Below are positions 50,477-58,953 of a DNA stretch of 64,000 bases, in pieces. Source of the stretch: JAUYQR01 sp050632395 (lineage in GTDB: Bacteria; Pseudomonadota; Alphaproteobacteria; Rhodobacterales; Rhodobacteraceae); assembly GCF_050632395.1 (NCBI RefSeq), contig NZ_CP192600.1, positions 3,968,001-4,032,000 on the forward strand, in the 5' to 3' direction. The position numbers and the translations under genes were made by a program. The stretch's first letter is position 1. The number at the start of each line of letters is the position of its first letter. The notes beneath the pieces are model-generated. The model was not told the DNA's origin and did not search any database. It worked only from the letters and a program-made list of their open reading frames with translations.

Positions 50477-51147
50477 TCGAGCGCGCGGCCCGCGGCGACC
50501 TGACGTTTCGACACGCCCGCGGCCAGCACGTCGGCAAAGCCGTGGTTCACGTCGCGGTGCTTTGCCTCATCCGCGCGCACGGCGATGATGACGTCGCGCA
50601 AGCGGGCATCAACGGGAAGGTGCCAATAGTCGATCGCGATCTTCGGGGCGGGCACGTTTTCGACAGAGCCGTTGTCGACCTGTTCAAGATAGCCAGTGTA
50701 GCTGACCACCGCTTCCTCCTCCAGATAGCCGACGACGCGGTGCGCGGTCTTGGGGGCGAAGAGGTAGAGGAAGAAGTAGGTGTTGAAGAACACCGCCTGC
50801 CCGCCCATGATCAGCGCTCGCTCGAACAGCGACGGCTTGGCGATGTTGATGAAGGTCATCAGGTGCATCCGCTCGTTCTCGGCCTCGTCCAGCAATTCGC
50901 GGATCCAGCCCTCATCTTCGCGGATGTGACGCAGCGATTTCAGGTGCTGAAGGAGACCGCCGACCATGCCCGGCACGGCGGCGACGGTTTCAAGCACGAC
51001 GGCCCGGTGGCCGTAGCGTTTGGAAAAGAAGGCGTCTGCGAAGAGGCGCATGAATTTGACGATGCCAAGGGCGATGCGGTCGGAAAGCCCGTCGGGGGCC
51101 TTGTGGCGGTCAAGCGCAACGGCAGCGGAAGGGGAGGTGTCGGACAT
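50473..51147 (-). CDS. aox: alternative oxidase (ubiquinol oxidase, AOX-type)
   Basis: A 224-residue di-iron quinol oxidase. All six metal ligands are visible: E53 in LETVAAVPG, E92 and H95 in ENERMHL, E144 in LEEEAV, and E194 and H197 in RADEAKHRDVNHG. It passes electrons from ubiquinol to oxygen without pumping protons and is membrane-associated rather than membrane-spanning. AOX is common in mitochondria and scattered in alphaproteobacteria. The ATG at 51147 is preceded by the site AGGAAA. No regulator or electron donor gene is adjacent. Convergent overlap with zapE suggests compact housekeeping placement. Confidence 0.93.
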   Translation of the reverse strand: MSDTSPSAAVALDRHKAPDGLSDRIALGIVKFMRLFADAFFSKRYGHRAVVLETVAAVPGMVGGLLQHLKSLRHIREDEGWIRELLDEAENERMHLMTFINIAKPSLFERALIMGGQAVFFNTYFFLYLFAPKTAHRVVGYLEEEAVVSYTGYLEQVDNGSVENVPAPKIAIDYWHLPVDARLRDVIIAVRADEAKHRDVNHGFADVLAAGVSKRQVAAGRALD

Positions 51148-51222
51148 CTGGTTTCCTTTCCTGCCTGAAATAGGCGGGGCCGGAAGGCACGCAATCGGGT
51201 GCGACACTTTGCATGTGCAGCG

Positions 51223-51984
51223 TCAGGCCAGCGCCTGCCACAAGAGCCGCGCCGCCATGAGCGATGATACGATCACCAGAAGCGGCTTGATCAGCCGCGC
51301 GCCAACCCGAACCGCCAGTTTTGCGCCAAGTGCCGCCCCGGCGATCTGCGCCGCAGCCATGGCAAAACCGACGGCCCACCAGGTTGCGCCGGAAAACACG
51401 AACACCATCAGGCTGCCGAAGTTCGATGCGAAGTTGAGGAATTTGGTATGGGCCGTGGCCTTCAGCACGCCGTACCCCGCCAGAAGCACAAAGCCCATCA
51501 TGAAGAACGATCCGGTCCCGGGGCCGAAGAAGCCGTCATAGGCGGCGATCATGGGCACGGCGGTGAAGGTGAAGGTGGCGGGGCGCATCCGGGCGGCGCG
51601 GCTGTCGTCGCTGAGGCCGGGCTTCAGGGCGAAGAACAGCGCGACGCCGATCAGGATGACGGGCATCGCAAGGCGCAACACCTCGACCGGGATCAGATGA
51701 GCCACCAGCGCGCCGGCGGCACTGGCAAGCGCGCTGACGACGGCCATGCCAAGTTGTTCGCGCGGGCGGACATGGCCGGCGCGGGCGTAGGCGACCGCGG
51801 CGGTTGCAGAGCCGAAGGTGCCTTGCAGCTTGTTGGTGGCCAGCGCTTCGACCGGGGACGCCCCCGCCAGCAATAGCGCCGGCACCGTGATCAGCCCGCC
51901 GCCACCGGCGATGCTGTCGACCAACCCGGCGAAAAAGGCGGCAAGAACGAGGAGGAGGGCGAGGGATGTGGCGATTTCGAACAT
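51223..51984 (-). CDS. TauE/SafE-family membrane protein (anion exporter)
   Basis: A 253-residue membrane protein with about eight helices and the family signatures FFAGLVDSIAGGGGLITVPAL and AAYDGFFGPGTGSFFM. TauE/SafE proteins are proposed to export sulfite or sulfoacetate-type anions, but most members are unproved. The start at 51984 is favoured because the longer form adds a charged segment unlike the family. It lies between aox and serB with its own likely promoter. Confidence 0.88.
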   Translation of the reverse strand: MFEIATSLALLLVLAAFFAGLVDSIAGGGGLITVPALLLAGASPVEALATNKLQGTFGSATAAVAYARAGHVRPREQLGMAVVSALASAAGALVAHLIPVEVLRLAMPVILIGVALFFALKPGLSDDSRAARMRPATFTFTAVPMIAAYDGFFGPGTGSFFMMGFVLLAGYGVLKATAHTKFLNFASNFGSLMVFVFSGATWWAVGFAMAAAQIAGAALGAKLAVRVGARLIKPLLVIVSSLMAARLLWQALA

Positions 51985-52086
51985 GCGCCGCTTGTCGCCG
52001 CTTACGCTTGCTCGGGCAAGGGGGGCCGCCATTCGGGGGCATCGGCCCTCGTGGGGCGGCGCTGGCAGTGGCTCGCGCTGCGGTGG

Positions 52087-52962
52087 TCAGGCGGCGAAGT
52101 CGCCCCGTGAATAGCCTTGCAGATACAAAAGCGCCGTCAGATCGCCATGGTTGACCCGGATGGCGCATTGGGCCTGCACGGCGGGCTTTGCGTGCAGCGC
52201 CACCCCGGTGCCCGCCGCCTGCAACATCGGCAGGTCGTTTGCACCGTCGCCCACCGCGATCACGTCGCTAGGCGTGATGCCGATCCGGGTGGAGATCTCC
52301 AGAAGCGCATCCACCTTCGCGGCCTTGCCGAGGATCGGCGCCATTACCGTTCCGGTAAGCGCGCCGTTTTCAACATCGAGGGTGTTTGCCCGGTTTTCGT
52401 CGAACCCCAGGCGCGTGGCAACTGCCTTGGTGAAGGCGGTGAACCCGCCCGACACCAGCGCCGCATGGCCACCCTGCGCCTTCATCGTCGCCAGCAGGGC
52501 AGGGCCGCCGGGCATCAGCGTGATGCGGTCGCGCAGCACATCGGCGATCACGCTTTCGGGCAGACCTTTCAGAAGCCCGACCCGTTCGCGCAGGGCGGCC
52601 TCGAAATCAAGTTCGCCGTTCATCGCGCGGGCGGTGATGCCGGCGACATGCGCGCCGACGCCCGCCTCGTCGGCCAACTCGTCAATGCATTCTTGCTGGA
52701 TCATCGTGCTGTCCATGTCTGCGATGAGGAGCCGCTTGCGCCGCCCTTCGGCGGGCTGCACCGCAAGGTCCACCCCGATGGTCTGCAAATCCTGCCACAC
52801 CTGCCAAAACGTGTCGGGCTGGGCCTCAAGCTTGAACTCTGCCGCGATGCCGGGATCAAGCCAGCGCGCCGCGCCGCCACCCCAGGCATTGCGAAGGTTT
52901 TCCACGAGAGCACGGTCGAGGATTGGTCGATCCGGGTTGGTCAGAAGCGTGGCCACAAGCAT
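52087..52962 (-). CDS. serB: phosphoserine phosphatase
   Basis: A 291-residue HAD-type phosphatase. The nucleophile motif is ADMDSTMIQQECIDELA, motif II is ALVSGGFTAF, and motif III/IV is AVGDGANDLPMLQAAG. An N-terminal regulatory-type domain (about 1-80) precedes the catalytic domain. It makes serine from phosphoserine. It diverges from serC-serA, so all three steps of serine synthesis are together. The ATG at 52962 gives the normal length; a much longer frame upstream crosses the serC gene. Confidence 0.93.
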   Translation of the reverse strand: MLVATLLTNPDRPILDRALVENLRNAWGGGAARWLDPGIAAEFKLEAQPDTFWQVWQDLQTIGVDLAVQPAEGRRKRLLIADMDSTMIQQECIDELADEAGVGAHVAGITARAMNGELDFEAALRERVGLLKGLPESVIADVLRDRITLMPGGPALLATMKAQGGHAALVSGGFTAFTKAVATRLGFDENRANTLDVENGALTGTVMAPILGKAAKVDALLEISTRIGITPSDVIAVGDGANDLPMLQAAGTGVALHAKPAVQAQCAIRVNHGDLTALLYLQGYSRGDFAA

Positions 52963-53077
52963 CAATACGTCCCATCCTCGGCTGGCCCGCGTCGCAAATG
53001 CGCGGTCAAGCGGCGCTTTACGACGATTTTTCCGCTTGTGCCACCCCCGGCGAGCCGTTAAACGCGGCCTTGGGACA

Positions 53078-53113
53078 CCCTTCCCCAACGAAGGGCTTTT
53101 AGCTGGAAGGCTA
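53078..53113 (+). ncRNA. candidate serC leader motif (two hairpins before serC)
   Basis: CCCTTC (53078-53083) pairs with GAAGGG (53090-53095), and TAGC (53100-53103) pairs with GCTA (53110-53113). The second hairpin ends two bases before the serC ATG and holds the ribosome site GGAAGG in its loop. A conserved structure in this place is known as the serC motif of alphaproteobacteria; no ligand is established. Identity is inferred from location and shape. Confidence 0.55.
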
Positions 53114-53115
53114 CC

Positions 53116-54273
53116 ATGACAGATCTGACCCCACCGGCCAAGCGCCCGGCAAATCCGCGCTTCTCTTCTGGCCCTTGCGCCAAGATCCCCGGTTTTTCCC
53201 TTGATCATCTTGCCGACGCGCCCCTTGGGCGGTCGCACCGTGCCGCCATCGGCAAGGCCAAGCTGAAAGAGGCGATCGACCTTACCCGTGAAATACTGGG
53301 CGTGCCTGCGGACTACCGCATCGGCATCGTTCCTGCGTCTGATACTGGCGCGGTCGAGATGGCGATGTGGTCGCTTCTGGGTGCCCGCCCGGTGGAGATG
53401 CTGGCCTGGGAAAGCTTTGGCGAAGGCTGGGTGACGGACGTCGTCAAGCAGTTGAAGCTGGATGCCAAGGTGCAGGTCGCGCCCTACGGGCAGATTGTGG
53501 ATTTCACGACCGTCGATTTCGACCGCGACGTGGTGTTCACCTGGAACGGCACGACCTCGGGCTGCCGCCTGCCGACCGGAGATGCGATTCCGGCCAGCCG
53601 CGCTGGTCTGACGATCTGTGATGCCACCAGCGCTGCGTTTGCGATGGACCTGCCGTGGGACAAGCTGGATGTGACAACCTTCTCCTGGCAGAAGGTGCTG
53701 GGCGGCGAGGGCGCGCATGGGATGCTGATCCTGTCGCCCCGCGCGGTGGAACGGCTGGAAACATATACGCCCGCCTGGCCGCTGCCAAAGATTTTCCGGC
53801 TGACCTCAAAGGGCAAGTTGATAGAGGGGATTTTCGTCGGCGAGACGATCAACACGCCGTCGATGCTGGCGGTTGAAGATTACCTCGTCGCGCTGAAATG
53901 GGCGAAATCGGTGGGCGGCCTGCAAGGGTTGGTCAACCGTGCAACGGCCAATGCCAAGGTCGTCTGGGAGTTCTGCGCCGCGAACCCGTGGATCGCCAAT
54001 CTGGCCGAGACGGCCGATATCGCGTCGACCACCAGCGTCTGCCTGAAGTTCACCGATCCGCGCATCACCGATGGCGAGACTTTCGCCAAGGCCGTTGCCA
54101 AGCGGCTGGAAAAGGCGGGCGTGGCCTTCGACGTAGGCGCCTACCGTGACGCACCGCCCGGCTTGCGGATCTGGTGCGGATCGACGGTCGAGACGTCGGA
54201 TGTGCAGGCGCTGATGCCCTGGATTGCCCACGCCTTTGACGCCGAAATAGCGAGCCTGGCCGCGGCCGCCTGA
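53116..54273 (+). CDS. serC: phosphoserine aminotransferase
   Basis: A 385-residue PLP enzyme of the alphaproteobacterial SerC type (NPRFSSGPCAKIPGF start). The PLP lysine is in TFSWQKVLGGEGAHGM, and a PLP aspartate is in CDATSAAFAMD. It converts 3-phosphohydroxypyruvate to phosphoserine. It is followed by serA after 44 bases, and preceded by the two-hairpin leader. Confidence 0.95.
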   Translation: MTDLTPPAKRPANPRFSSGPCAKIPGFSLDHLADAPLGRSHRAAIGKAKLKEAIDLTREILGVPADYRIGIVPASDTGAVEMAMWSLLGARPVEMLAWESFGEGWVTDVVKQLKLDAKVQVAPYGQIVDFTTVDFDRDVVFTWNGTTSGCRLPTGDAIPASRAGLTICDATSAAFAMDLPWDKLDVTTFSWQKVLGGEGAHGMLILSPRAVERLETYTPAWPLPKIFRLTSKGKLIEGIFVGETINTPSMLAVEDYLVALKWAKSVGGLQGLVNRATANAKVVWEFCAANPWIANLAETADIASTTSVCLKFTDPRITDGETFAKAVAKRLEKAGVAFDVGAYRDAPPGLRIWCGSTVETSDVQALMPWIAHAFDAEIASLAAAA

Positions 54274-54317
54274 CGCGGCCCGTCCTTCCTGAACACTCAT
54301 TCATAAAGGAGCCGATC

Positions 54318-55913
54318 ATGGCCCCCAAGGTTCTCGTTTCTGACGAACTCTCTGAAACCGCCGTGCAGATCTTCCGCGACCGAGGGATCGACGTCGACTA
54401 CATGCCGAAGCTTGGCAAGGACAAGGACGCGCTTGCCGCGGTGATCGAGCAGTATGACGGACTGGCGATCCGGTCGGCAACCAAGGTCACCGAAAAACTG
54501 CTCGCCGGTGCCACCCGGTTGAAGGTCGTGGGCCGGGCCGGGATCGGGGTCGACAACGTCGACATTCCGGCGGCCTCGAAGAAGGGCGTGATCGTGATGA
54601 ACACGCCGTTCGGCAACTCGATCACCACCGCCGAACATGCCATCGCGATGATGTTCGCGGTGGCGCGGCAACTGCCTGAGGCGAACGCCTCCACGCAGGC
54701 TGGCAAGTGGGAAAAGTCCCGCTTCATGGGTGTGGAGCTGTTCAACAAGACCCTCGGCGTGATCGGCGCCGGCAACATCGGTGGCATCGTCTGCGACCGT
54801 GCGGTGGGGCTGCACATGAAGGTGGTGGCCTATGACCCCTTCCTGTCGGAAGAGCGTGCCAAGCAATTGGGCGTGACCAAGGTGGACCTTGACGAGCTGC
54901 TGGCGCGGGCCGATTTCATCACGCTGCACGTGCCGTTGACCGACAAGACACGCAACATCCTGTCGGCGGAGAACCTTGCGAAAACCAAGAAGGGCGTGCG
55001 GATCATCAACTGCGCCCGGGGCGGGCTGATCGACGAGTCGGCGCTGGCCGAGGCGCTGAAGTCGGGCCATGTCGCCGGGGCGGCGCTTGACGTGTTCGAA
55101 ACCGAACCCGCGACCGAGTCGCCGCTGTTCAACCTGCCGAACGTGGTCTGCACGCCGCACTTGGGCGCCTCCACCACCGAAGCGCAGGAAAACGTGGCGC
55201 TGCAGGTTGCCGAGCAGATGTCTGACTACCTGCTGACCGGCGCTGTGCAGAACGCGTTGAACATGCCGAACGTCACCGCGGAAGAGGCTGCGGTCATGGG
55301 GCCGTGGATCAAGCTTGCCGGGCATCTTGGAGCCTTCATCGGGCAGATGACGGACGAACCGATCAAGGCGATCAACATTCTTTACGACGGCACGGTCGCG
55401 GGGATGAACTTGGCCGCCCTCAATCAGGCGGTGATTGCCGGGGTCTTGAAGGCACATAACCCCGACGTGAACCTCGTCTCCGCCCCCGTCGTGGCAAAGG
55501 ACAAGGGCATCCAGATCTCCACCACCCGGCAGGAAAAGACCGGGGTGTTCGACGCCTACATCAAGGTGACGATGGTGACGGACAAGCGCGAACGGTCCGT
55601 GGCGGGCACCTGCTTTTCGGATGGCAAGCCGCGCTTCATCCAGATCAAGGGCATCAACATCGACGCCGAGATCGGTGCCCACATGCTATACACCACCAAC
55701 GAGGACGTACCGGGCATCATCGGCCTTCTGGGCATGACGATGGGCAAGAACAACGTCAACATCGCGAACTTCACCTTGGGCCGGTCGGGCGTCGGGCAGG
55801 ACGCTATCGCGATCCTTTACCTCGACCAGCAGATCGACCCCAAGGTGATCGAGACGCTGGAAGGCACCGGCATGTTCAGTCAGGTCAAGGCGCTGCAGTT
55901 CGAGGTCGCCTGA
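54318..55913 (+). CDS. serA: D-3-phosphoglycerate dehydrogenase
   Basis: A 531-residue dehydrogenase of the long type. The NAD-binding fold is GVIGAGNIGGIVCDRA, the catalytic arginine/glutamate/histidine are in INCARGGLIDE, FETEPA and TPHLGASTTEAQ. The C-terminal third has the ASB domain and an ACT domain, which usually mediates serine feedback. It makes the first committed step of serine synthesis, in one unit with serC. A ribosome site (AAAGGAG) lies before the ATG. Confidence 0.96.
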   Translation: MAPKVLVSDELSETAVQIFRDRGIDVDYMPKLGKDKDALAAVIEQYDGLAIRSATKVTEKLLAGATRLKVVGRAGIGVDNVDIPAASKKGVIVMNTPFGNSITTAEHAIAMMFAVARQLPEANASTQAGKWEKSRFMGVELFNKTLGVIGAGNIGGIVCDRAVGLHMKVVAYDPFLSEERAKQLGVTKVDLDELLARADFITLHVPLTDKTRNILSAENLAKTKKGVRIINCARGGLIDESALAEALKSGHVAGAALDVFETEPATESPLFNLPNVVCTPHLGASTTEAQENVALQVAEQMSDYLLTGAVQNALNMPNVTAEEAAVMGPWIKLAGHLGAFIGQMTDEPIKAINILYDGTVAGMNLAALNQAVIAGVLKAHNPDVNLVSAPVVAKDKGIQISTTRQEKTGVFDAYIKVTMVTDKRERSVAGTCFSDGKPRFIQIKGINIDAEIGAHMLYTTNEDVPGIIGLLGMTMGKNNVNIANFTLGRSGVGQDAIAILYLDQQIDPKVIETLEGTGMFSQVKALQFEVA

Positions 55914-55919
55914 CCCCCG

Positions 55920-55975
55920 GCTTCCTCTTCGACAAATATCCCACGGGAGGTCCGGAGGGTGTGAAACCCTCCGGG
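55920..55975. repeat. REP-like intergenic repeat, copy C (inverted), with hairpin
   Basis: Read on the minus strand it gives the hairpin CCGGAGGG/CCCTCCGG (55952-55959 with 55967-55974), then TCCCGTGGGATATTTGTCGA and AGAGGAAG. The second part matches copies at 34907 and 44182, while the hairpin bases are different. It lies just after serA and may terminate it. Confidence 0.6.
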
Positions 55976-56004
55976 CGCGTCCCCAAAGGCGCAAGGCTGA
56001 CCAG

Positions 56005-56739
56005 ATGCACCTCTACGCCATTGGCGATATCCACGGCCATATCGATCTGCTGAAGGCCGCGCATGACCGCATCAGCGGGGACATGGCGCGTCACGGCGCG
56101 GGGCAGGTGATCCATGTCGGCGATCTTGTCGACCGGGGGCCGAACTCTGCCGGGGTCATCGACTACCTTGCACGCGGCATCGCGGCGGGTGAGGACTGGG
56201 TCGTGCTGAAAGGCAACCACGACCGGATGTTCAGCCGCTTCCTGCGCGACCCGGTCGATCCCGAGCCGGGCCTGCGCGCCGATCTTGCATGGCTGCACCC
56301 AAAGCTCGGCGGGGCCGAGACGCTTGCCTCCTACGGTGTGCGCAGCCCGGCGGACCGCCCGATCGCGAAGGTTCATGCCGATGCGATCCTTGCGGTACCC
56401 GAGGTGCACCGCGCCTTTCTGGACGCCCGCCCGACCCTGCACCGCGCGGGCGACGCGGCATTTGTCCATGCCGGCATCCGCCCCGGCGTGGCGCTGGACG
56501 ATCAGGTCGAAACCGATCTTGTCTGGATCCGCGAGCCGTTCCTGTCGGACACCACCAGTTTCGGCCCATTGATCGTTCACGGCCACACGGCGATCAATCA
56601 GGCCACACATTACGGCAACCGCCTGAACCTCGATTCGGGCGCTGCCTATGGCGGCCCGCTGTCGGCTGTGGTGATCGAAGGGCGCGACGCATGGCTTCTG
56701 ACCGGGCAGGGCCGCGTCGCGCTGCACCTGCCGGTCTAG
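56005..56739 (+). CDS. calcineurin-like metallophosphatase (PPP family)
   Basis: A 244-residue serine/threonine-type phosphatase with the metal-binding motifs GDIHGH (residues 8-13), GDLVDRGPNSAG, GNHDRM, and later HAGIRPG and VHGHTAIN. The length and motifs match small bacterial PPP-type phosphatases that act on proteins or dinucleotide polyphosphates. Its stop overlaps the stop of the convergent small gene at 56736. Confidence 0.9.
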   Translation: MHLYAIGDIHGHIDLLKAAHDRISGDMARHGAGQVIHVGDLVDRGPNSAGVIDYLARGIAAGEDWVVLKGNHDRMFSRFLRDPVDPEPGLRADLAWLHPKLGGAETLASYGVRSPADRPIAKVHADAILAVPEVHRAFLDARPTLHRAGDAAFVHAGIRPGVALDDQVETDLVWIREPFLSDTTSFGPLIVHGHTAINQATHYGNRLNLDSGAAYGGPLSAVVIEGRDAWLLTGQGRVALHLPV

Positions 56740-56957
56740 GGATGTTCGCTCCGGATCAGGCGCTTCACCGACCGCCCGCCCAGATAGCCGAAGACAATGC
56801 TGGCGATCCCGGCGACTTCGGCAATCGCGATGCCTTGTGGCAGGCCGCGCAGCCAGAAGGCAAAGCCCATCAGGCAGAACCCTGCGGCACTGATGCCAAG
56901 CCAGAACCACAACTCGCCACGTGTCGGGCCAAAGCGGAACTTGTTCGATGCCGTCAT
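56736..56957 (-). CDS. small membrane protein, unknown
   Basis: A 73-residue protein with two predicted membrane helices (ELWFWLGISAAGFCLMGFAF and AIAEVAGIASIVFGYLGG) and a basic C terminus (RSVKRLIRS). I recognise no family. The ATG at 56957 gives a sensible start with a GGAGGGAG site on the minus strand; longer starts have no family support. Confidence 0.65.
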   Translation of the reverse strand: MTASNKFRFGPTRGELWFWLGISAAGFCLMGFAFWLRGLPQGIAIAEVAGIASIVFGYLGGRSVKRLIRSEHP

Positions 56958-57097
56958 GCGCGATCTCCCTCCGGAGGCAAGATAGGCAGGCCAGACCGCT
57001 TGTCCATGTGGGAGATCGGCGACGGTCTGGATCAGCCCTCGCCATCCAAGCGGCATTTCTCTGGACGGCTGCGCCAGCGCGTGATTCCCTGCGCCGC

Positions 57098-57658
57098 ATG
57101 ACAAGACGCATCCCTCCCTTGCTGGTCGTGCTGGCGATCATTCTTCTGACCGCCGTCTGGCTTTTGTGGCTCGGGCGCGAACCGATCTGCAAATGCGGCA
57201 CCATCAAGCTGTGGCACGGGCAGGTCGTCAGTTCGGAAAACTCGCAGCACCTGTCCGACTGGTACACGCCCAGCCATATCATCCACGGCTTTGTGTTCTT
57301 CGGGCTGCTCTGGCTGGTGGCGCGGCGGCTGAGTTTCGGCTGGCGGCTGGCGATTGCCACGGCGGTCGAATGCCTGTGGGAGATCGTGGAAAACTCTGAC
57401 GCGGTGATCGAACGCTATCGGTCGGTGACGATCTCGCTCGATTATTACGGTGATTCAGTTTTGAACACGGTGGCCGACGTGCTGGCGATGATCGTCGGAT
57501 TCTGGCTGGCGTCGAAGCTGCCGGTCTGGGCGACGGTGGCGATTGCGCTGACGTTCGAGGCGCTGACGATCTGGGTGATCCGCGATGGTCTGGCGTTGAA
57601 CATCATAATGCTGCTTTACCCGCTGGACTGGATTGCCGCATGGCAGGCGGGGCGCTAG
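57098..57658 (+). CDS. DUF2585 (UPF0314) membrane protein
   Basis: A 186-residue membrane protein with about four helices and the family stretch CKCGTIKLWHGQVVSSENSQH and DWYTPSHIIHGFVFFG, followed by ATAVECLWEIVENSD and YYGDSVLNTVADV. This family is widespread in alphaproteobacteria; its function is unknown. The ATG at 57098 precedes the first helix. It overlaps the end of the convergent enolase-like gene by four bases. Confidence 0.9.
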   Translation: MTRRIPPLLVVLAIILLTAVWLLWLGREPICKCGTIKLWHGQVVSSENSQHLSDWYTPSHIIHGFVFFGLLWLVARRLSFGWRLAIATAVECLWEIVENSDAVIERYRSVTISLDYYGDSVLNTVADVLAMIVGFWLASKLPVWATVAIALTFEALTIWVIRDGLALNIIMLLYPLDWIAAWQAGR

Positions 57659-58953
57659 CCCTGCCACCACGTCGCCGCCAGCGGCGCACCCCCGACGAAG
57701 GCTTTTGGCCCCAACACCTCTTCGATCCTCAGGCATTCGTTCCACTTGGCCATCCGTTCGGACCGCGCGAAGGAGCCGACCTTCAATTGCCCCGCGCCAA
57801 GCCCGGTGGAAAGGTGGGAGATCGCGACATCCTCGGTCTCGCCCGACCGGGCTGAAACGATGGTGCCCCAACCCAGCGCGCGGGCGGCGCGGAACGCCTC
57901 CAGCGCGCCGGTGACGGTGCCGGTCTGGTTCACCTTGATGAGGACGGCGTTGCAAGCACCTGCGGTGGCCAGTTGGCGCACGAGATCGGCATTGGTGACA
58001 AGGGCATCGTCGCCGATGACCTGCACGCGGTTGCCGTGGGTTGTGGTAAAGGCCACAAGACCGGCGGTGTCGCCTTCGGCCAAGGGGTCTTCGATCGAGA
58101 CGATGGGGTATTGGGTCAGCCAGCCGCCAAGGTAGTCGCACATCCCGTCGGTCGTGAGGCTGCGCTTTTCGAGGCCAAGGCGGTAGACCCCGTCGCGGTA
58201 AAGTTCCGATGCGGCGATGTCGAGCGAGATGACCACTCGTTTGCCGGGGGTTTCCCCGGCCTTGGTGATCGCCTCAATCAGCGTATCCATCGCCTCTTCG
58301 TTGGTGCGGAAATCGGGCCACCAGCCGCCCTCGTCGGCCACCCCGCCGCTGCGGCCCTTGGCGGCAAGGATCGCGCCTGCGGCGTGGTAGATTTCAGCCG
58401 TGACCTCCAGCGCCTCGGCAAAGCTGGTGGCGCCGGGAACCATCACCATGAAATCCTGCACGTCAACCCGCCTGCCGGCGTGGGCGCCGCCGCCGAAAAT
58501 CTGGATTTCGGGCAAGGGAACGCTGGGCGTCGTGCCAAGCGTCGCGGCCAGATGCGACCAGAGCGGTTGGTGGCTGGCAGCAGCGGCGGCTTGCAACACG
58601 GCCAGCGAGGCGGCGACGGTCGCGTTGCCGCCGATGCGCGATTTCGTGGGCGTGCCGTCGAGCGCGATGAGGGCCGCGTCGACTGCGGACTGATTGACAG
58701 CGTCCATCCCGAACAACGTCTCGGCCACCGGACCGCGCAGGTTGGCCAGCGCGAGATCTACCCCCAGGCCTTTCAGCTTTGCCCCGCCATCGCGCAGGTC
58801 CACCGCCTCGCGGCTGCCGCGTGAGGCGCCGGCGGGGGCGATGGCGCGGCCCGTGGCACCGGAGGCCAGCGCCACCTCGACCTCGACGGTCGGGTGGCCA
58901 CGGCTGTCCCAGACGCGGCGGGCGGCGAGGCCGGTGATGGTGCGGTCGGTCAC
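57655..58953 (-). CDS. enolase paralogue with altered active site
   Basis: A 432-residue protein of the enolase fold, normal in length. Metal ligands D245, E288 and D315, the catalytic lysine K340 and K391, E208 and H158 are present (canonical positions by motif). Two changes are clear. The E of the QEF motif is D167 (VDVQDFM). The histidine of the usual SHRSGE is A368 (SARSGE). The loop normally reading SGAST is AGASR. So it may not be a standard phosphopyruvate hydratase. It begins with GTG (58953), overlapping the APH-fold gene by GTGA, and is the last gene of a sugar operon. It could dehydrate a related phospho-sugar acid (inference). Confidence 0.85.
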   Translation of the reverse strand: MTDRTITGLAARRVWDSRGHPTVEVEVALASGATGRAIAPAGASRGSREAVDLRDGGAKLKGLGVDLALANLRGPVAETLFGMDAVNQSAVDAALIALDGTPTKSRIGGNATVAASLAVLQAAAAASHQPLWSHLAATLGTTPSVPLPEIQIFGGGAHAGRRVDVQDFMVMVPGATSFAEALEVTAEIYHAAGAILAAKGRSGGVADEGGWWPDFRTNEEAMDTLIEAITKAGETPGKRVVISLDIAASELYRDGVYRLGLEKRSLTTDGMCDYLGGWLTQYPIVSIEDPLAEGDTAGLVAFTTTHGNRVQVIGDDALVTNADLVRQLATAGACNAVLIKVNQTGTVTGALEAFRAARALGWGTIVSARSGETEDVAISHLSTGLGAGQLKVGSFARSERMAKWNECLRIEEVLGPKAFVGGAPLAATWWQG

